Origin: an uncultured Paracoccaceae bacterium
GTDB lineage: Bacteria > Pseudomonadota > Alphaproteobacteria > Rhodobacterales > Rhodobacteraceae
Direction: 5' to 3'
DNA length: 64,000 bases
Assembly (NCBI GenBank): GCA_947493745.1
Contig: CANLSM010000019.1
Location: 1-64,000, forward strand
Shown here: positions 16,750-24,773 of the stretch, piece after piece
Position numbering within the stretch: the stretch's first letter is position 1
Layout of the letters: every line of letters begins with the position of its first letter
The notes under the pieces: model-generated
What the model was told of the DNA's origin: nothing
Database searches by the model: none
What the model saw: the letters and a program-made list of their open reading frames with translations, nothing else
Made by a program: the position numbers and the translations under genes

Positions 16750-17835
16750 ATGGCAAAGATCACCCTTTCAAACCTGCGTCACAGCTACATGCCCAACCCG
16801 GCGGGGGCCGAGGATTATGCGCTCAAGCAGATCGACCTCGACTGGGATGATGGCGGGGCCTATGCGCTGCTCGGGCCTTCGGGTTGCGGGAAGTCCACGT
16901 TGCTCAACATCATCTCGGGCCTTCTGGTGCCGTCGGAGGGCCGCATCCTCTTTGATGATCGCGACGTGACGGACCTGCCGCCGGATCAGCGCAACATTGC
17001 ACAGGTGTTCCAGTTCCCGGTGATCTACGACACCATGACAGTCTACGACAATCTGGCCTTCCCCTTGCGCAATCGCGGTGTGGCCGCGGACAAGATCGAA
17101 GCGCGGGTGAGCGAAATCGCCGAGATGCTGGAGGTAACGGGCATGCTCCAGACCCGCGCGTCCGGCCTTTCGCCCGACAACAAGCAGAAGATCTCCATGG
17201 GCCGCGGTCTGGTGCGCGATGATGTGAACGTGGTGATGTTCGACGAGCCGCTTACCGTGATCGACCCGCATCTGAAATGGAAGCTGCGCTCCAAGCTGAA
17301 GGAGTTGCACCAGCGGGTGCGCGCCACGATGATCTATGTGACCCATGACCAGACCGAGGCGCTGACCTTCGCTGATCAGGTCGTTGTCATGCAGGATGGC
17401 GAGATCGTGCAGATTGGCACGCCGGTGGAACTGTTCGAGCGGCCCGCGCACACCTTCGTGGGTCATTTCATCGGCTCGCCAGGCATGAATGTGTTGCCTT
17501 GCGAGGTGCGCGATGGCGGCGCTTATTTCAACGGCACGCACATCGCGCTGGAGGGCGCCATCGGACAGGGTGCGACCGGCAAGACCGAGATTGGCATCCG
17601 GCCTGAATATGTCTCGCTCAGCGATGCGGGCCTGCCTGCAACGGTGCGCAAGGTCTCCGATATTGGGCGGCACAACATCGTCGAGGCGATGGTTGCCGAC
17701 CGCAAGATTGCCGCCATTGTCGAGGGCGACGCGCCTCAGGCAGGTGCCGAGGTGCATCTGCAATTCCAGCCTGACCAGACCCGGCTCTACAACAATGACT
17801 GGCTTGCCAGCGAACGGCAGGGGATCGCCTCATGA
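16750..17835 (+). CDS. glpT: ABC transporter ATPase (GlpT-like), degenerate signature motif
   Basis: A 361-residue ATPase paired with GlpS. Walker A GPSGCGKST (42-50), Walker B VVMFDEP and the H-loop THDQTEA are intact, but the LSGGQ signature is replaced by LSPDNKQK (140-147). A TOBE domain occupies the C-terminal third. It overlaps glpP by ATGA, so translation is coupled. The motif pattern means its own Walker/H-loop site would pair with the canonical signature of GlpS. Confidence 0.85.
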   Translation: MAKITLSNLRHSYMPNPAGAEDYALKQIDLDWDDGGAYALLGPSGCGKSTLLNIISGLLVPSEGRILFDDRDVTDLPPDQRNIAQVFQFPVIYDTMTVYDNLAFPLRNRGVAADKIEARVSEIAEMLEVTGMLQTRASGLSPDNKQKISMGRGLVRDDVNVVMFDEPLTVIDPHLKWKLRSKLKELHQRVRATMIYVTHDQTEALTFADQVVVMQDGEIVQIGTPVELFERPAHTFVGHFIGSPGMNVLPCEVRDGGAYFNGTHIALEGAIGQGATGKTEIGIRPEYVSLSDAGLPATVRKVSDIGRHNIVEAMVADRKIAAIVEGDAPQAGAEVHLQFQPDQTRLYNNDWLASERQGIAS

Positions 17836-18695
17836 AAACCCAGAACAATCGCGCTTGGTTCCTTGTCCTGCCCGTCCTTCTGCTGGTCGCCTTCAACGCG
17901 CTCATTCCGATGATGACGGTGGTCAACTATTCGGTGCAGGAGACATTCGGCGACAACCTCTTCTTCTGGGAAGGTCTGGGCTGGTTTGAGCAACTGCTCC
18001 GCTCCGACCGCTTCCACGCCGCTTTGGGTCGGCAGTTCATGTTCACCGGCATCATTCTGGCAATCGAGGTGCCGCTTGGCATCGCGATTGCGCTCTCCAT
18101 GCCGCGCAAGGGGTTCTGGGTGCCGGTCTGTCTGGTCACCATGGCCCTGCCGATGCTGATCCCGTGGAACGTGGTTGGTGCGATGTGGAATATCTTCACC
18201 CTGCCTGACATTGGCCTGCTTGGCTATTTCATGAACCATACGCTCGGCATCGACTATGACATGACCCAGAACCCGTTTGCGGCCTGGGTTACGATCATCG
18301 TGATGGATGTCTGGCATTGGACTTCGCTGGTGGTGCTGCTCAGCTATGCGGGGCTCATGTCGATCCCGGATGCCTATTATCAGGCGGCCAAGATTGACGG
18401 TGCCTCGCCCTGGTCGGTCTTCCGCTTCATCCAGTTGCCGAAGCTTAAAACTGTGCTCACAATCGCGATCCTGCTGCGCTTCATGGACAGCTTCAACATC
18501 TATACCGAGCCCTTCGTGCTGACAGGTGGTGGTCCGGGCAACTCCACCACGCTTCTTTCGATTGATCTGGTGAAAATCGCGCTGGGGCAGTTCGACCTCG
18601 GTCCGGCTGCGGCCATGTCGCTGATCTATTTCGCCATCACGCTTCTGGTCTCCTGGCTGTTCTACACGCTGATGACCAAAGACGACGCAAAGTGA
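17832..18695 (+). CDS. glpP: ABC transporter permease (GlpP-like)
   Basis: A 287-residue inner-membrane permease of the MalF/UgpA type with about six transmembrane segments, the first at about 10-30. The cytoplasmic EAA-type loop is visible as YYQAAKIDGASPWSVFRFIQLP near 180-200 and contacts the ATPases. It starts with ATGA overlap after glpT and is followed by glpQ with a similar overlap. Confidence 0.87.
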   Translation: MKTQNNRAWFLVLPVLLLVAFNALIPMMTVVNYSVQETFGDNLFFWEGLGWFEQLLRSDRFHAALGRQFMFTGIILAIEVPLGIAIALSMPRKGFWVPVCLVTMALPMLIPWNVVGAMWNIFTLPDIGLLGYFMNHTLGIDYDMTQNPFAAWVTIIVMDVWHWTSLVVLLSYAGLMSIPDAYYQAAKIDGASPWSVFRFIQLPKLKTVLTIAILLRFMDSFNIYTEPFVLTGGGPGNSTTLLSIDLVKIALGQFDLGPAAAMSLIYFAITLLVSWLFYTLMTKDDAK

Positions 18696-18703
18696 GGCTG
18701 GCC

Positions 18704-19500
<797 letters not shown>

Positions 19501-19501
<1 letters not shown>

Positions 19502-19779
19502 TGCTTTCTTGGATGGCCTGGACATGGCCCACGGCACTGGTTTTCATTGGCATCTTCTCCGCCATGGGCATCCTCACCCTGATCGAGATCAGGCATCCCG
19601 GCGGGGCCGAACGCAAGGGCATCCTGCGACTGACCACAACGCGCGGCGACAGGCTCTTTATCACGCTTCTGGGCACGGTCTACATCTTCCTGGCCTGGCT
19701 GGGGTTCTTCGGGATGCCGCTCTGGATACCGCTTGGTCTCAGCATCGTCTGGGGCGTCTTCTGCTTCTGGAAGGTCTGA
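19501..19779 (+). CDS. glpU: Small membrane protein of the DUF2160 family (GlpU-like)
   Basis: A 92-residue protein with two or three hydrophobic segments (about 8-25, 50-68 and 72-90) and a short polar loop with IEIRHPGG. The ATG overlaps the glpQ stop (TGATG). DUF2160 proteins accompany glycerol-type ABC operons (glpU position). The molecular role is not established. Last gene of the transporter operon. Confidence 0.78.
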
Positions 19780-19836
19780 GTGACAAATGAGCGCCCCCGT
19801 GCCACAACTGAGCCTGAGTGCAGGGTAACGGCGAAG

Positions 19837-20223
19837 ATGCGTAAAAAGAAAAAGAATGAACTGCTGACCGAGGTTGAACTGGAGTTCATGACCGAGCTCT
19901 GGGAGATCGGAGAGGCGACCGTGCGCGACGTGCTCGCCCGCCTCGCGCCCGATCGGAACCTCGCCTATACGTCAGCGGCGACAATCATGAGGATCCTTGA
20001 GCAGAAGGGGTTTGTGACCAGCCGGAAGGAGGGCAAGACATTCGTCTATACCGCTCTTCTGGCCAAGGATGAGTATCAGACGCGGTCGCTCAAGAACCTC
20101 TCGGCCAAGCTTTTCGACAATGCGCCTGCCGCGCTGGTGGCGCGTCTTGTCGATGACAGTGACCTGACCGAGGAAGCGCTGAGCGAGATACGCGATCTGC
20201 TTGACAGGAGGTTAGGGGGATGA
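19837..20223 (+). CDS. BlaI/MecI/CopY-family repressor
   Basis: A 128-residue winged-helix repressor, with a lysine-rich start (MRKKKKNELL), the DNA-binding part at about 8-80 (VRDVLARLAP, TSAATIMRILEQKGFV) and a C-terminal dimerisation segment. I chose the ATG at 19837, where the family homology begins. A GTG at 19780 would add 19 unlike residues. In known systems the repressor is cleaved after signalling by its M56 partner, which here overlaps it by 4 bp (ATGA). There is no beta-lactamase or other obvious target next to the pair. Confidence 0.82.
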   Translation: MRKKKKNELLTEVELEFMTELWEIGEATVRDVLARLAPDRNLAYTSAATIMRILEQKGFVTSRKEGKTFVYTALLAKDEYQTRSLKNLSAKLFDNAPAALVARLVDDSDLTEEALSEIRDLLDRRLGG

Positions 20224-21356
20224 GCGAGTTCGGTGGTGCGGCACTGGATATCTACATCAATACGAATATTCTGATCGTCGTCGCGTTTCTGGTCTGGCGG
20301 TGCATAGCGTTCGCCATGCCGCAGGTGGGGCTCCGGCAGCAGCACACGACCCAGCTTCGGTTGTTGAACTGGGCGTTTCTGACAATCCTGATCTGCCCGC
20401 TTCTGGCCTTCGGCTTCAGGTATCTGACCTCTGCCAACGGCCTTGCGCCGGGCATGACCATCAGCCTGTCCGATATTGTGGTGGCCCACTATCTGACCGG
20501 GGATTTTGCGATGGAGGCCGTCCGGCTTGAGACGCTCCTGAACACCCGCCAGAACCTTACGGCAGACCTGCTCGACCTCGGCTCGCCTCTGGCCAAATCC
20601 ATCGCTGCAGGTTTTCTCATCGGGTTGACATACTTCGTCATCCGTCTGGCGCTGGGTGTTCTGAGCCTGCAGCGTACGCTCTCGGACAGCTTCGAATGGC
20701 GCCGGTTTGGGAACATCCATCTGCGCCTGTCCGAGACCGTACAGGTGCCATTCTCGGCACGCGGGCTGCGCCGCCGCTATGTGGTCATGCCCTCATCGAT
20801 GCTCGCCGAGAGCGAGGATCTGACCATGGTTCTGGGCCATGAGTTTCAGCATCTCCGGCAAGGCGACATCGAGTGGGAGACCTTCCTGGAGCTTCTCAAA
20901 CCGATCTTCTTCTGGAACCCGGCCTTTCACCTCTGGAAGCGGGAGGTCGAACGTCTGCGGGAGCTGTCCTGCGATCAGCAGGTGCTGCGGAGCAACCGTT
21001 TCAACCCGGCCTCCTATTGCCTTTGCCTGCTGAGGGTGAGCCGTAACAGTCTGCGCTCTGCCCAGGCTCGGCGAATGCACACACCAAGCGTCGCACTGGT
21101 CGGCCGTCGCTCCCGTTTCCTGGGCACATCGCACCTGCTGCTGCATGGCCGTGTGACAGCGATCACGTCGCAAAGCCAACCCTCCCAGTCTGCGGTGGTC
21201 TTCGGATTTCTGATAGTACCACTCTGCGCTCTGACGATCCTTGCTGCGCTGGCCATCCAAAAGCCGACGGACTGGAGCCATGACCGGCTGATGCTCTCCA
21301 CGATTGTCAATCTCGAACGGCTTGAGGCGATCAACAGCGCCGGTTTTGGACGCTGA
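20220..21356 (+). CDS. M56-family (BlaR1/MecR1-like) membrane metallopeptidase without sensor domain
   Basis: A 378-residue membrane protease. Hydrophobic segments occur near 10-32, 48-66, 128-147 and 318-338. The zinc site is HEFQH at 207-211 with the downstream ELSCD (Glu248). BlaR1 proteins carry a C-terminal penicillin-binding sensor. Here only about 40 residues follow the last membrane segment, so the signal must enter another way. It overlaps the BlaI-like gene and ends 3 bp before the HAD gene, forming a three-gene unit. Confidence 0.82.
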   Translation: MSEFGGAALDIYINTNILIVVAFLVWRCIAFAMPQVGLRQQHTTQLRLLNWAFLTILICPLLAFGFRYLTSANGLAPGMTISLSDIVVAHYLTGDFAMEAVRLETLLNTRQNLTADLLDLGSPLAKSIAAGFLIGLTYFVIRLALGVLSLQRTLSDSFEWRRFGNIHLRLSETVQVPFSARGLRRRYVVMPSSMLAESEDLTMVLGHEFQHLRQGDIEWETFLELLKPIFFWNPAFHLWKREVERLRELSCDQQVLRSNRFNPASYCLCLLRVSRNSLRSAQARRMHTPSVALVGRRSRFLGTSHLLLHGRVTAITSQSQPSQSAVVFGFLIVPLCALTILAALAIQKPTDWSHDRLMLSTIVNLERLEAINSAGFGR

Positions 21357-21359
21357 TCC

Positions 21360-21734
21360 ATGAAGCGGATTGTGATCGATCTGGACGGCACCCTGACGCT
21401 GTCCGATAGCAAGGACTATGCGAAAGTCTCTCCCAATCACGAGGTTGTCGCAAAGCTGCGCGAGTACCACGAACTGGGCTTCGAGATTGTCATCCACACA
21501 GCGCGTAACATGCGCACGCATGAAGGCAATATCGGCAAGATAAACGCGTTAACCCTGCCCGTCATCTTGGACTGGCTGAAACGCCATGACGTTCCCTATG
21601 ACGAGATAGTCGTCGGAAAACCCTGGTGCGGAACGCAAGGCTTTTACGTGGACGACAAAGCGCTGCGCCCGGACGAATTCGCCAAACTGAGCCGCGAGGA
21701 AATCTGCGCCTTGTTGGATCTCGAAAAGCCGTGA
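21360..21734 (+). CDS. Small HAD-superfamily phosphatase
   Basis: A 124-residue HAD-like protein. Motif I is DLDGTLT with nucleophile Asp7 and acid/base Asp9, motif II Thr is in HTARNM near 46, and YVDDKALRPDEF near 96-107 is the late acidic motif. Short HAD proteins of this kind occur in capsule or sugar-nucleotide clusters, but none is nearby. Only 3 bp separate it from the M56 gene, so it belongs to the same transcript. Substrate unknown. Confidence 0.75.
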   Translation: MKRIVIDLDGTLTLSDSKDYAKVSPNHEVVAKLREYHELGFEIVIHTARNMRTHEGNIGKINALTLPVILDWLKRHDVPYDEIVVGKPWCGTQGFYVDDKALRPDEFAKLSREEICALLDLEKP

Positions 21735-21736
21735 AC

Positions 21737-21764
21737 TGGTGATCCCGGCAGGATTCAAACCTGC
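21737..21764 (-). pseudogene. tRNA 3' fragment (T-arm, acceptor strand, CCA)
   Basis: Read on the minus strand: T-stem GCAGG, 7-nt loop TTTGAAT, T-stem CCTGC, a 7-nt acceptor strand CGGGATC, discriminator A and an encoded CCA. The anticodon and D arms are absent, and the invariant C of the T-loop is T. Next to it is a 9-bp direct repeat (TGCCCCTAT, 6-bp spacer). This is the form left by integration at a tRNA 3' end. Confidence 0.6.
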
Positions 21765-21983
21765 AACCTGCCCCTATGTGGCGTGCCCCTATCGGGTGGT
21801 CCGGTTTGATTGTTAGTGCATTGTCGGCCTGGAGTTCACCCCGTTTCCGGTCTCGTGGAAGTCTGGCTAAGGGTGGGTGGGTTATTGGGTTTTCTCTTGG
21901 GCTGCCTGCGGACGCTGGAGGACAAGGCGATAGCATCCCTTTCCAGATGGTTGGCTGCCAGAATGCTTAACCCATCACCGGCA

Positions 21984-22493
21984 TTACGGTGACAAAGAGC
22001 CGAGTATAAAGACCATGGCTTCTTCCTCTGCAATGATGGGTGGGTGATCGTGGCCACGCTCGGCAAAATGATATGTGCCAGGCCCGAAACGCGAGCGCCC
22101 CAGTCGGAGCTGTCCGCTTAACACAACGCAATGTTCATGATGATCATGCGAGTGGGAGGGCAGAACGGCATCCGTTGCGAACCTCAGATAATAGCCGCCC
22201 TGATTGGCATCACGATCTATAAAGACCATCTGTCGCTCCACCCCCGGGGCGATCATTTCCCAAGTACCGTCTGTTGGTCTTACGGTACGTGTGCCAGGAG
22301 CATCCTCTCGGGCATCAAGGTTTGCTTCTATCGCCTCCCAAAGCGCGGGCGACGGGGCTGTCTCCTGCCCGGTATGCATTGGCAATAACAAGTCCTCAAG
22401 CTCCAGCGCGTCCGCCGACGGCGCGTCATTCTCGTCCACAGCATGGCCGAGCACGAGATCGGCTGGATCTGCTCTTTTTCCGGTGTTGTTCAT
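21984..22493 (-). CDS. ChrR-like cupin anti-sigma factor, zinc-site motif absent
   Basis: A 169-residue protein with a C-terminal cupin (metal residues in SHSHDHHEHCVVLSG near 112-126 and a later GTYHF). The ATG at 22493 forms an ATGA overlap with the sigma gene stop, the classical sigma/anti-sigma arrangement. In ChrR the N-terminal domain binds zinc through a His and CxxC pattern. Here the N-terminus (MNNTGKRADPADLVL...) has no cysteine at all. It may sense its signal mainly by the cupin or bind the sigma differently. Confidence 0.72.
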   Translation of the reverse strand: MNNTGKRADPADLVLGHAVDENDAPSADALELEDLLLPMHTGQETAPSPALWEAIEANLDAREDAPGTRTVRPTDGTWEMIAPGVERQMVFIDRDANQGGYYLRFATDAVLPSHSHDHHEHCVVLSGQLRLGRSRFGPGTYHFAERGHDHPPIIAEEEAMVFILGSLSP

Positions 22494-23005
22494 TCGTCCA
22501 AACATACTTTCAATGCTGAAATCCCACGTCGGAGCCGGGACTTGATCGTGCCAAGAGGAATGGACGTTCTCTCATTCAGCTCAGCATGCGTCAAACCATA
22601 GATATATGCCAGTATGATACTATAACGCGTCATGCGGTCCAGCTTCGCCAGACAGGTGCGCAGGGAAAGCGTCTCTGGCAAGGGCATCAGACAGCCGTCA
22701 ATCTCGTTCAACTCTGGAATTTCGCGCTTCAGCCAAGGGCTCGCCCGAAGCCTGTCGATGGAGCGTCGACGCACGATGGTTGCAATCCAGGCCTCAGCAG
22801 CGCCACGGGTGGGATCAAACGAGACGGCACGCGACCAGATCGAAAGATAGGCCTCTTGCAACGCCTCCTCGGCGATGTCTCTGCGGCCAAGGATCCTTAG
22901 CGCCATTCCAAGCATTTTTGAGGCCGTTCGGTCGTAGAGAACCCTAAACGCATCCCGATCTCCCTTCGCAACGGACACCAGAAGTTCTGCTAAATCGACA
23001 CCCAT
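22490..23005 (-). CDS. ECF-type RNA polymerase sigma factor
   Basis: A 171-residue sigma-70 family factor with region 2 at about 10-80 (DRDAFRVLYDRTASKMLG, RRDIAEEALQEAYLSIW) and region 4 at about 110-168 (AYIYGLTHAELNERTSIPLGTIKSRLRRG). I chose the ATG at 23005 (MGVDLAELL); the frame upstream is not sigma-like. The ribosome site is weak. Coupled to the cupin anti-sigma gene, it resembles the RpoE-ChrR pair of Rhodobacter, which answers singlet oxygen and peroxides. The signal here is unknown. Confidence 0.85.
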   Translation of the reverse strand: MGVDLAELLVSVAKGDRDAFRVLYDRTASKMLGMALRILGRRDIAEEALQEAYLSIWSRAVSFDPTRGAAEAWIATIVRRRSIDRLRASPWLKREIPELNEIDGCLMPLPETLSLRTCLAKLDRMTRYSIILAYIYGLTHAELNERTSIPLGTIKSRLRRGISALKVCLDE

Positions 23006-23307
23006 AGGCAAGCCCCACTCTTGGCCACTTTGTAGGAACTCTAGCACATCCAGGCTATGGCACAGGAGTCCAGGCGCAAGATCATCAACCCAAGACCAGA
23101 TAGGTCTGTCAAAAATAATCTCACCGTCTCTGCATCCAAAACCAAGAGCCGACACGAATTCCATATGCAACGTGACTTGACCCGGACGCAATTGCCCCCT
23201 GCGGCCGATCTCCATTTCCGCTGCGATCACGCAATCGACCGGGGGCTCTTGTTTGCCAACTATTTTTGCTCAAAGGATTTTCCCTGGTCAAATCAAGGAA
23301 CGATTTG
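23006..23307. other. 302-bp divergent intergenic region
   Basis: Lies between the sigma gene (minus) and an unknown membrane protein gene (plus). It should hold both promoters. I could not identify convincing -35/-10 boxes or an ECF autoregulatory promoter by eye. Confidence 0.4.
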
Positions 23308-24192
23308 ATGACCAAAATAGATAAGTTTGAAGAATTCAAAACCGACTTCGATTCCGTCCTCAAAAGATTTGCGAACGTTGCGCCTCTTGCAGCGCCCGGT
23401 AGCGCCAATCTGTCTGCCGTAGCAGTCAGTGCCCAGAAGTTCCGCAACTCGATGGCGCTAGCCCTTGAATGCGCAGACCCTGGCCCGCTATCGAACCAGG
23501 ATCATGAATTACTGTCCTACTTTGTTGAGCGATCCAACATCATGCTGGACATCGCCGAGATCATCACCTCGTCAACAAGCGACACGACGACAGCATTCAA
23601 CGAGGCCCGTCTGGCACGAAACCTTAGTTCCATCGCCCCCGAAAATCTGATGTTGTTTGCTCAGGTGGCGTCCGGCGATGTTACAGGGCTTAGCCGTTGT
23701 CAGCTGAATACCGGACCGACAGCGTATTCCGGTATTTCCCTTGGCATCGGACGAATCGTCGTTGAAATCATCAAGTCTCTGTTGACGGGTATTGGTTTCT
23801 TTTTGCTGCTCAGACGGTTGATCAATCTCGAGCAGTTTTCTACCGGCGTTGCCTTCCTGGTGGCTGTCGATAACTTCCTGTTTGGAGAACAGACGCCGGA
23901 GCAAGACGGAGAACCAATGGTAAAACCCGCAGGCTTCACACTTTGTCTGGAGCAGGGAACAGCACAGGAGTTCAATCTCAAGGCAGGATCGAAGATAAGG
24001 GTGCGATTTGCCACCTATAATGACCGGGCGGGGACAGAGCTTCTGAGTGTCGAGGAACTGGGGTCCGATCAACTGGCAGACCTGCTGAAGCTGAAAGAGA
24101 CAAGTCGCGAGATTCAGGGGCCCGCGACAATCCGGGTGAACTTGCTGCAAATCGGTGGTGCGAAGGCAACCGCAATGGTGTCGTTCGTATAG
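23308..24192 (+). CDS. Protein of unknown function with a central membrane region
   Basis: A 294-residue protein starting at an ATG with AAGGAACG eight bases upstream. The N-terminal half is polar and helical (MTKIDKFEEFKTDFDSVLKRF...). Two hydrophobic stretches follow (about 145-165 and 172-190, with LLTGIGFFLLLRRL). The C-terminal ~90 residues look like a soluble beta-rich domain. No family recognised. Base composition is closer to its accessory neighbours than to the transporter genes. It faces away from the sigma gene and may be one of its targets, but no promoter motif proves this. Confidence 0.6.
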   Translation: MTKIDKFEEFKTDFDSVLKRFANVAPLAAPGSANLSAVAVSAQKFRNSMALALECADPGPLSNQDHELLSYFVERSNIMLDIAEIITSSTSDTTTAFNEARLARNLSSIAPENLMLFAQVASGDVTGLSRCQLNTGPTAYSGISLGIGRIVVEIIKSLLTGIGFFLLLRRLINLEQFSTGVAFLVAVDNFLFGEQTPEQDGEPMVKPAGFTLCLEQGTAQEFNLKAGSKIRVRFATYNDRAGTELLSVEELGSDQLADLLKLKETSREIQGPATIRVNLLQIGGAKATAMVSFV

Positions 24193-24262
24193 ACGTGCCG
24201 AGATGCCAAGGCGCGTCGGCCTAACGGACGCCGCATGACCGACATCAACGCGTTGGCTAACT

Positions 24263-24457
24263 GTCAGACTCGGCGAACTGACGCGCATTGGCATCAATGC
24301 CGAGCATGGGGCGAGCGACACGCTGGCCCCATGTGCGAGAATTCCCGTTGCGCAACTATCCGATCTGATTGTCTTCAGACACACCCGAGCGGATCGCGTG
24401 GCCGAGATCATAAAGATCTTACACTCGGCACAATCTGGTCGGCGTAACCTGTGGTGA
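24263..24457 (+). pseudogene. RelE/ParE-family toxin remnant (5'-truncated)
   Basis: This frame translates to VRLGELTRIGINAEHG..., then PVAQLSDLIVFRHTRADRVAEI and IKILHSAQ before its TGA. The LIVF.....D.VEI.(R/K)ILH.. ending is typical of ParE/RelE toxins. A stop codon at 24236-24238 closes the frame upstream with no start codon or antitoxin gene, so only the C-terminal half survives. Confidence 0.5.
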
Positions 24458-24470
24458 GCACCGCATCTCC

Positions 24471-24773
24471 TCAGTTCACCGAAAGTTCACTGATCAGCGC
24501 TGCCCATGCCGCGCCGTGCATGTCGCAGTCCTGCCTGCTGCCCTGAACCACCGGGCGGGGGAGGCTGAATTTCAGCACATTGAGGTCCGCGATCTCAAAG
24601 CGTTTGATACTCTCAGCCGGACACTGGAAGAGCGCCGCCACCCGGTCGGTGGAGACGGCCTTGACGACCTGCCCAAACACGGTGTCCGAGCCGCAGAAGA
24701 TGTCAATCGTCACCCAGAACGGCCCGGCATTCTTGGAGCGGACCTTTTCAACAAGCGCACCCAGTTCAGGCAT
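24471..24773 (-). CDS. DUF4387 protein
   Basis: A 100-residue protein (GPFWVTIDIFC near 17-27, RFEIADLNVLKFSLPRP near 58-74) matching DUF4387 in length and pattern. It starts inside the last codons of the AtuA-like gene (8-bp overlap), so the two are translated together. DUF4387 and AtuA domains are found side by side or fused, which suggests subunits of one enzyme. It is the last gene of the tctC-tctB-tctA-atuA unit. The reaction is not known to me. Confidence 0.75.
   Translation of the reverse strand: MPELGALVEKVRSKNAGPFWVTIDIFCGSDTVFGQVVKAVSTDRVAALFQCPAESIKRFEIADLNVLKFSLPRPVVQGSRQDCDMHGAAWAALISELSVN

Noticed and set aside
21737-21806. A complete tRNA gene on the minus strand
   Set aside because: Only the T-arm and acceptor 3' strand fit. 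The sequence that would form the anticodon and D arms does not fold and contains a direct repeat.
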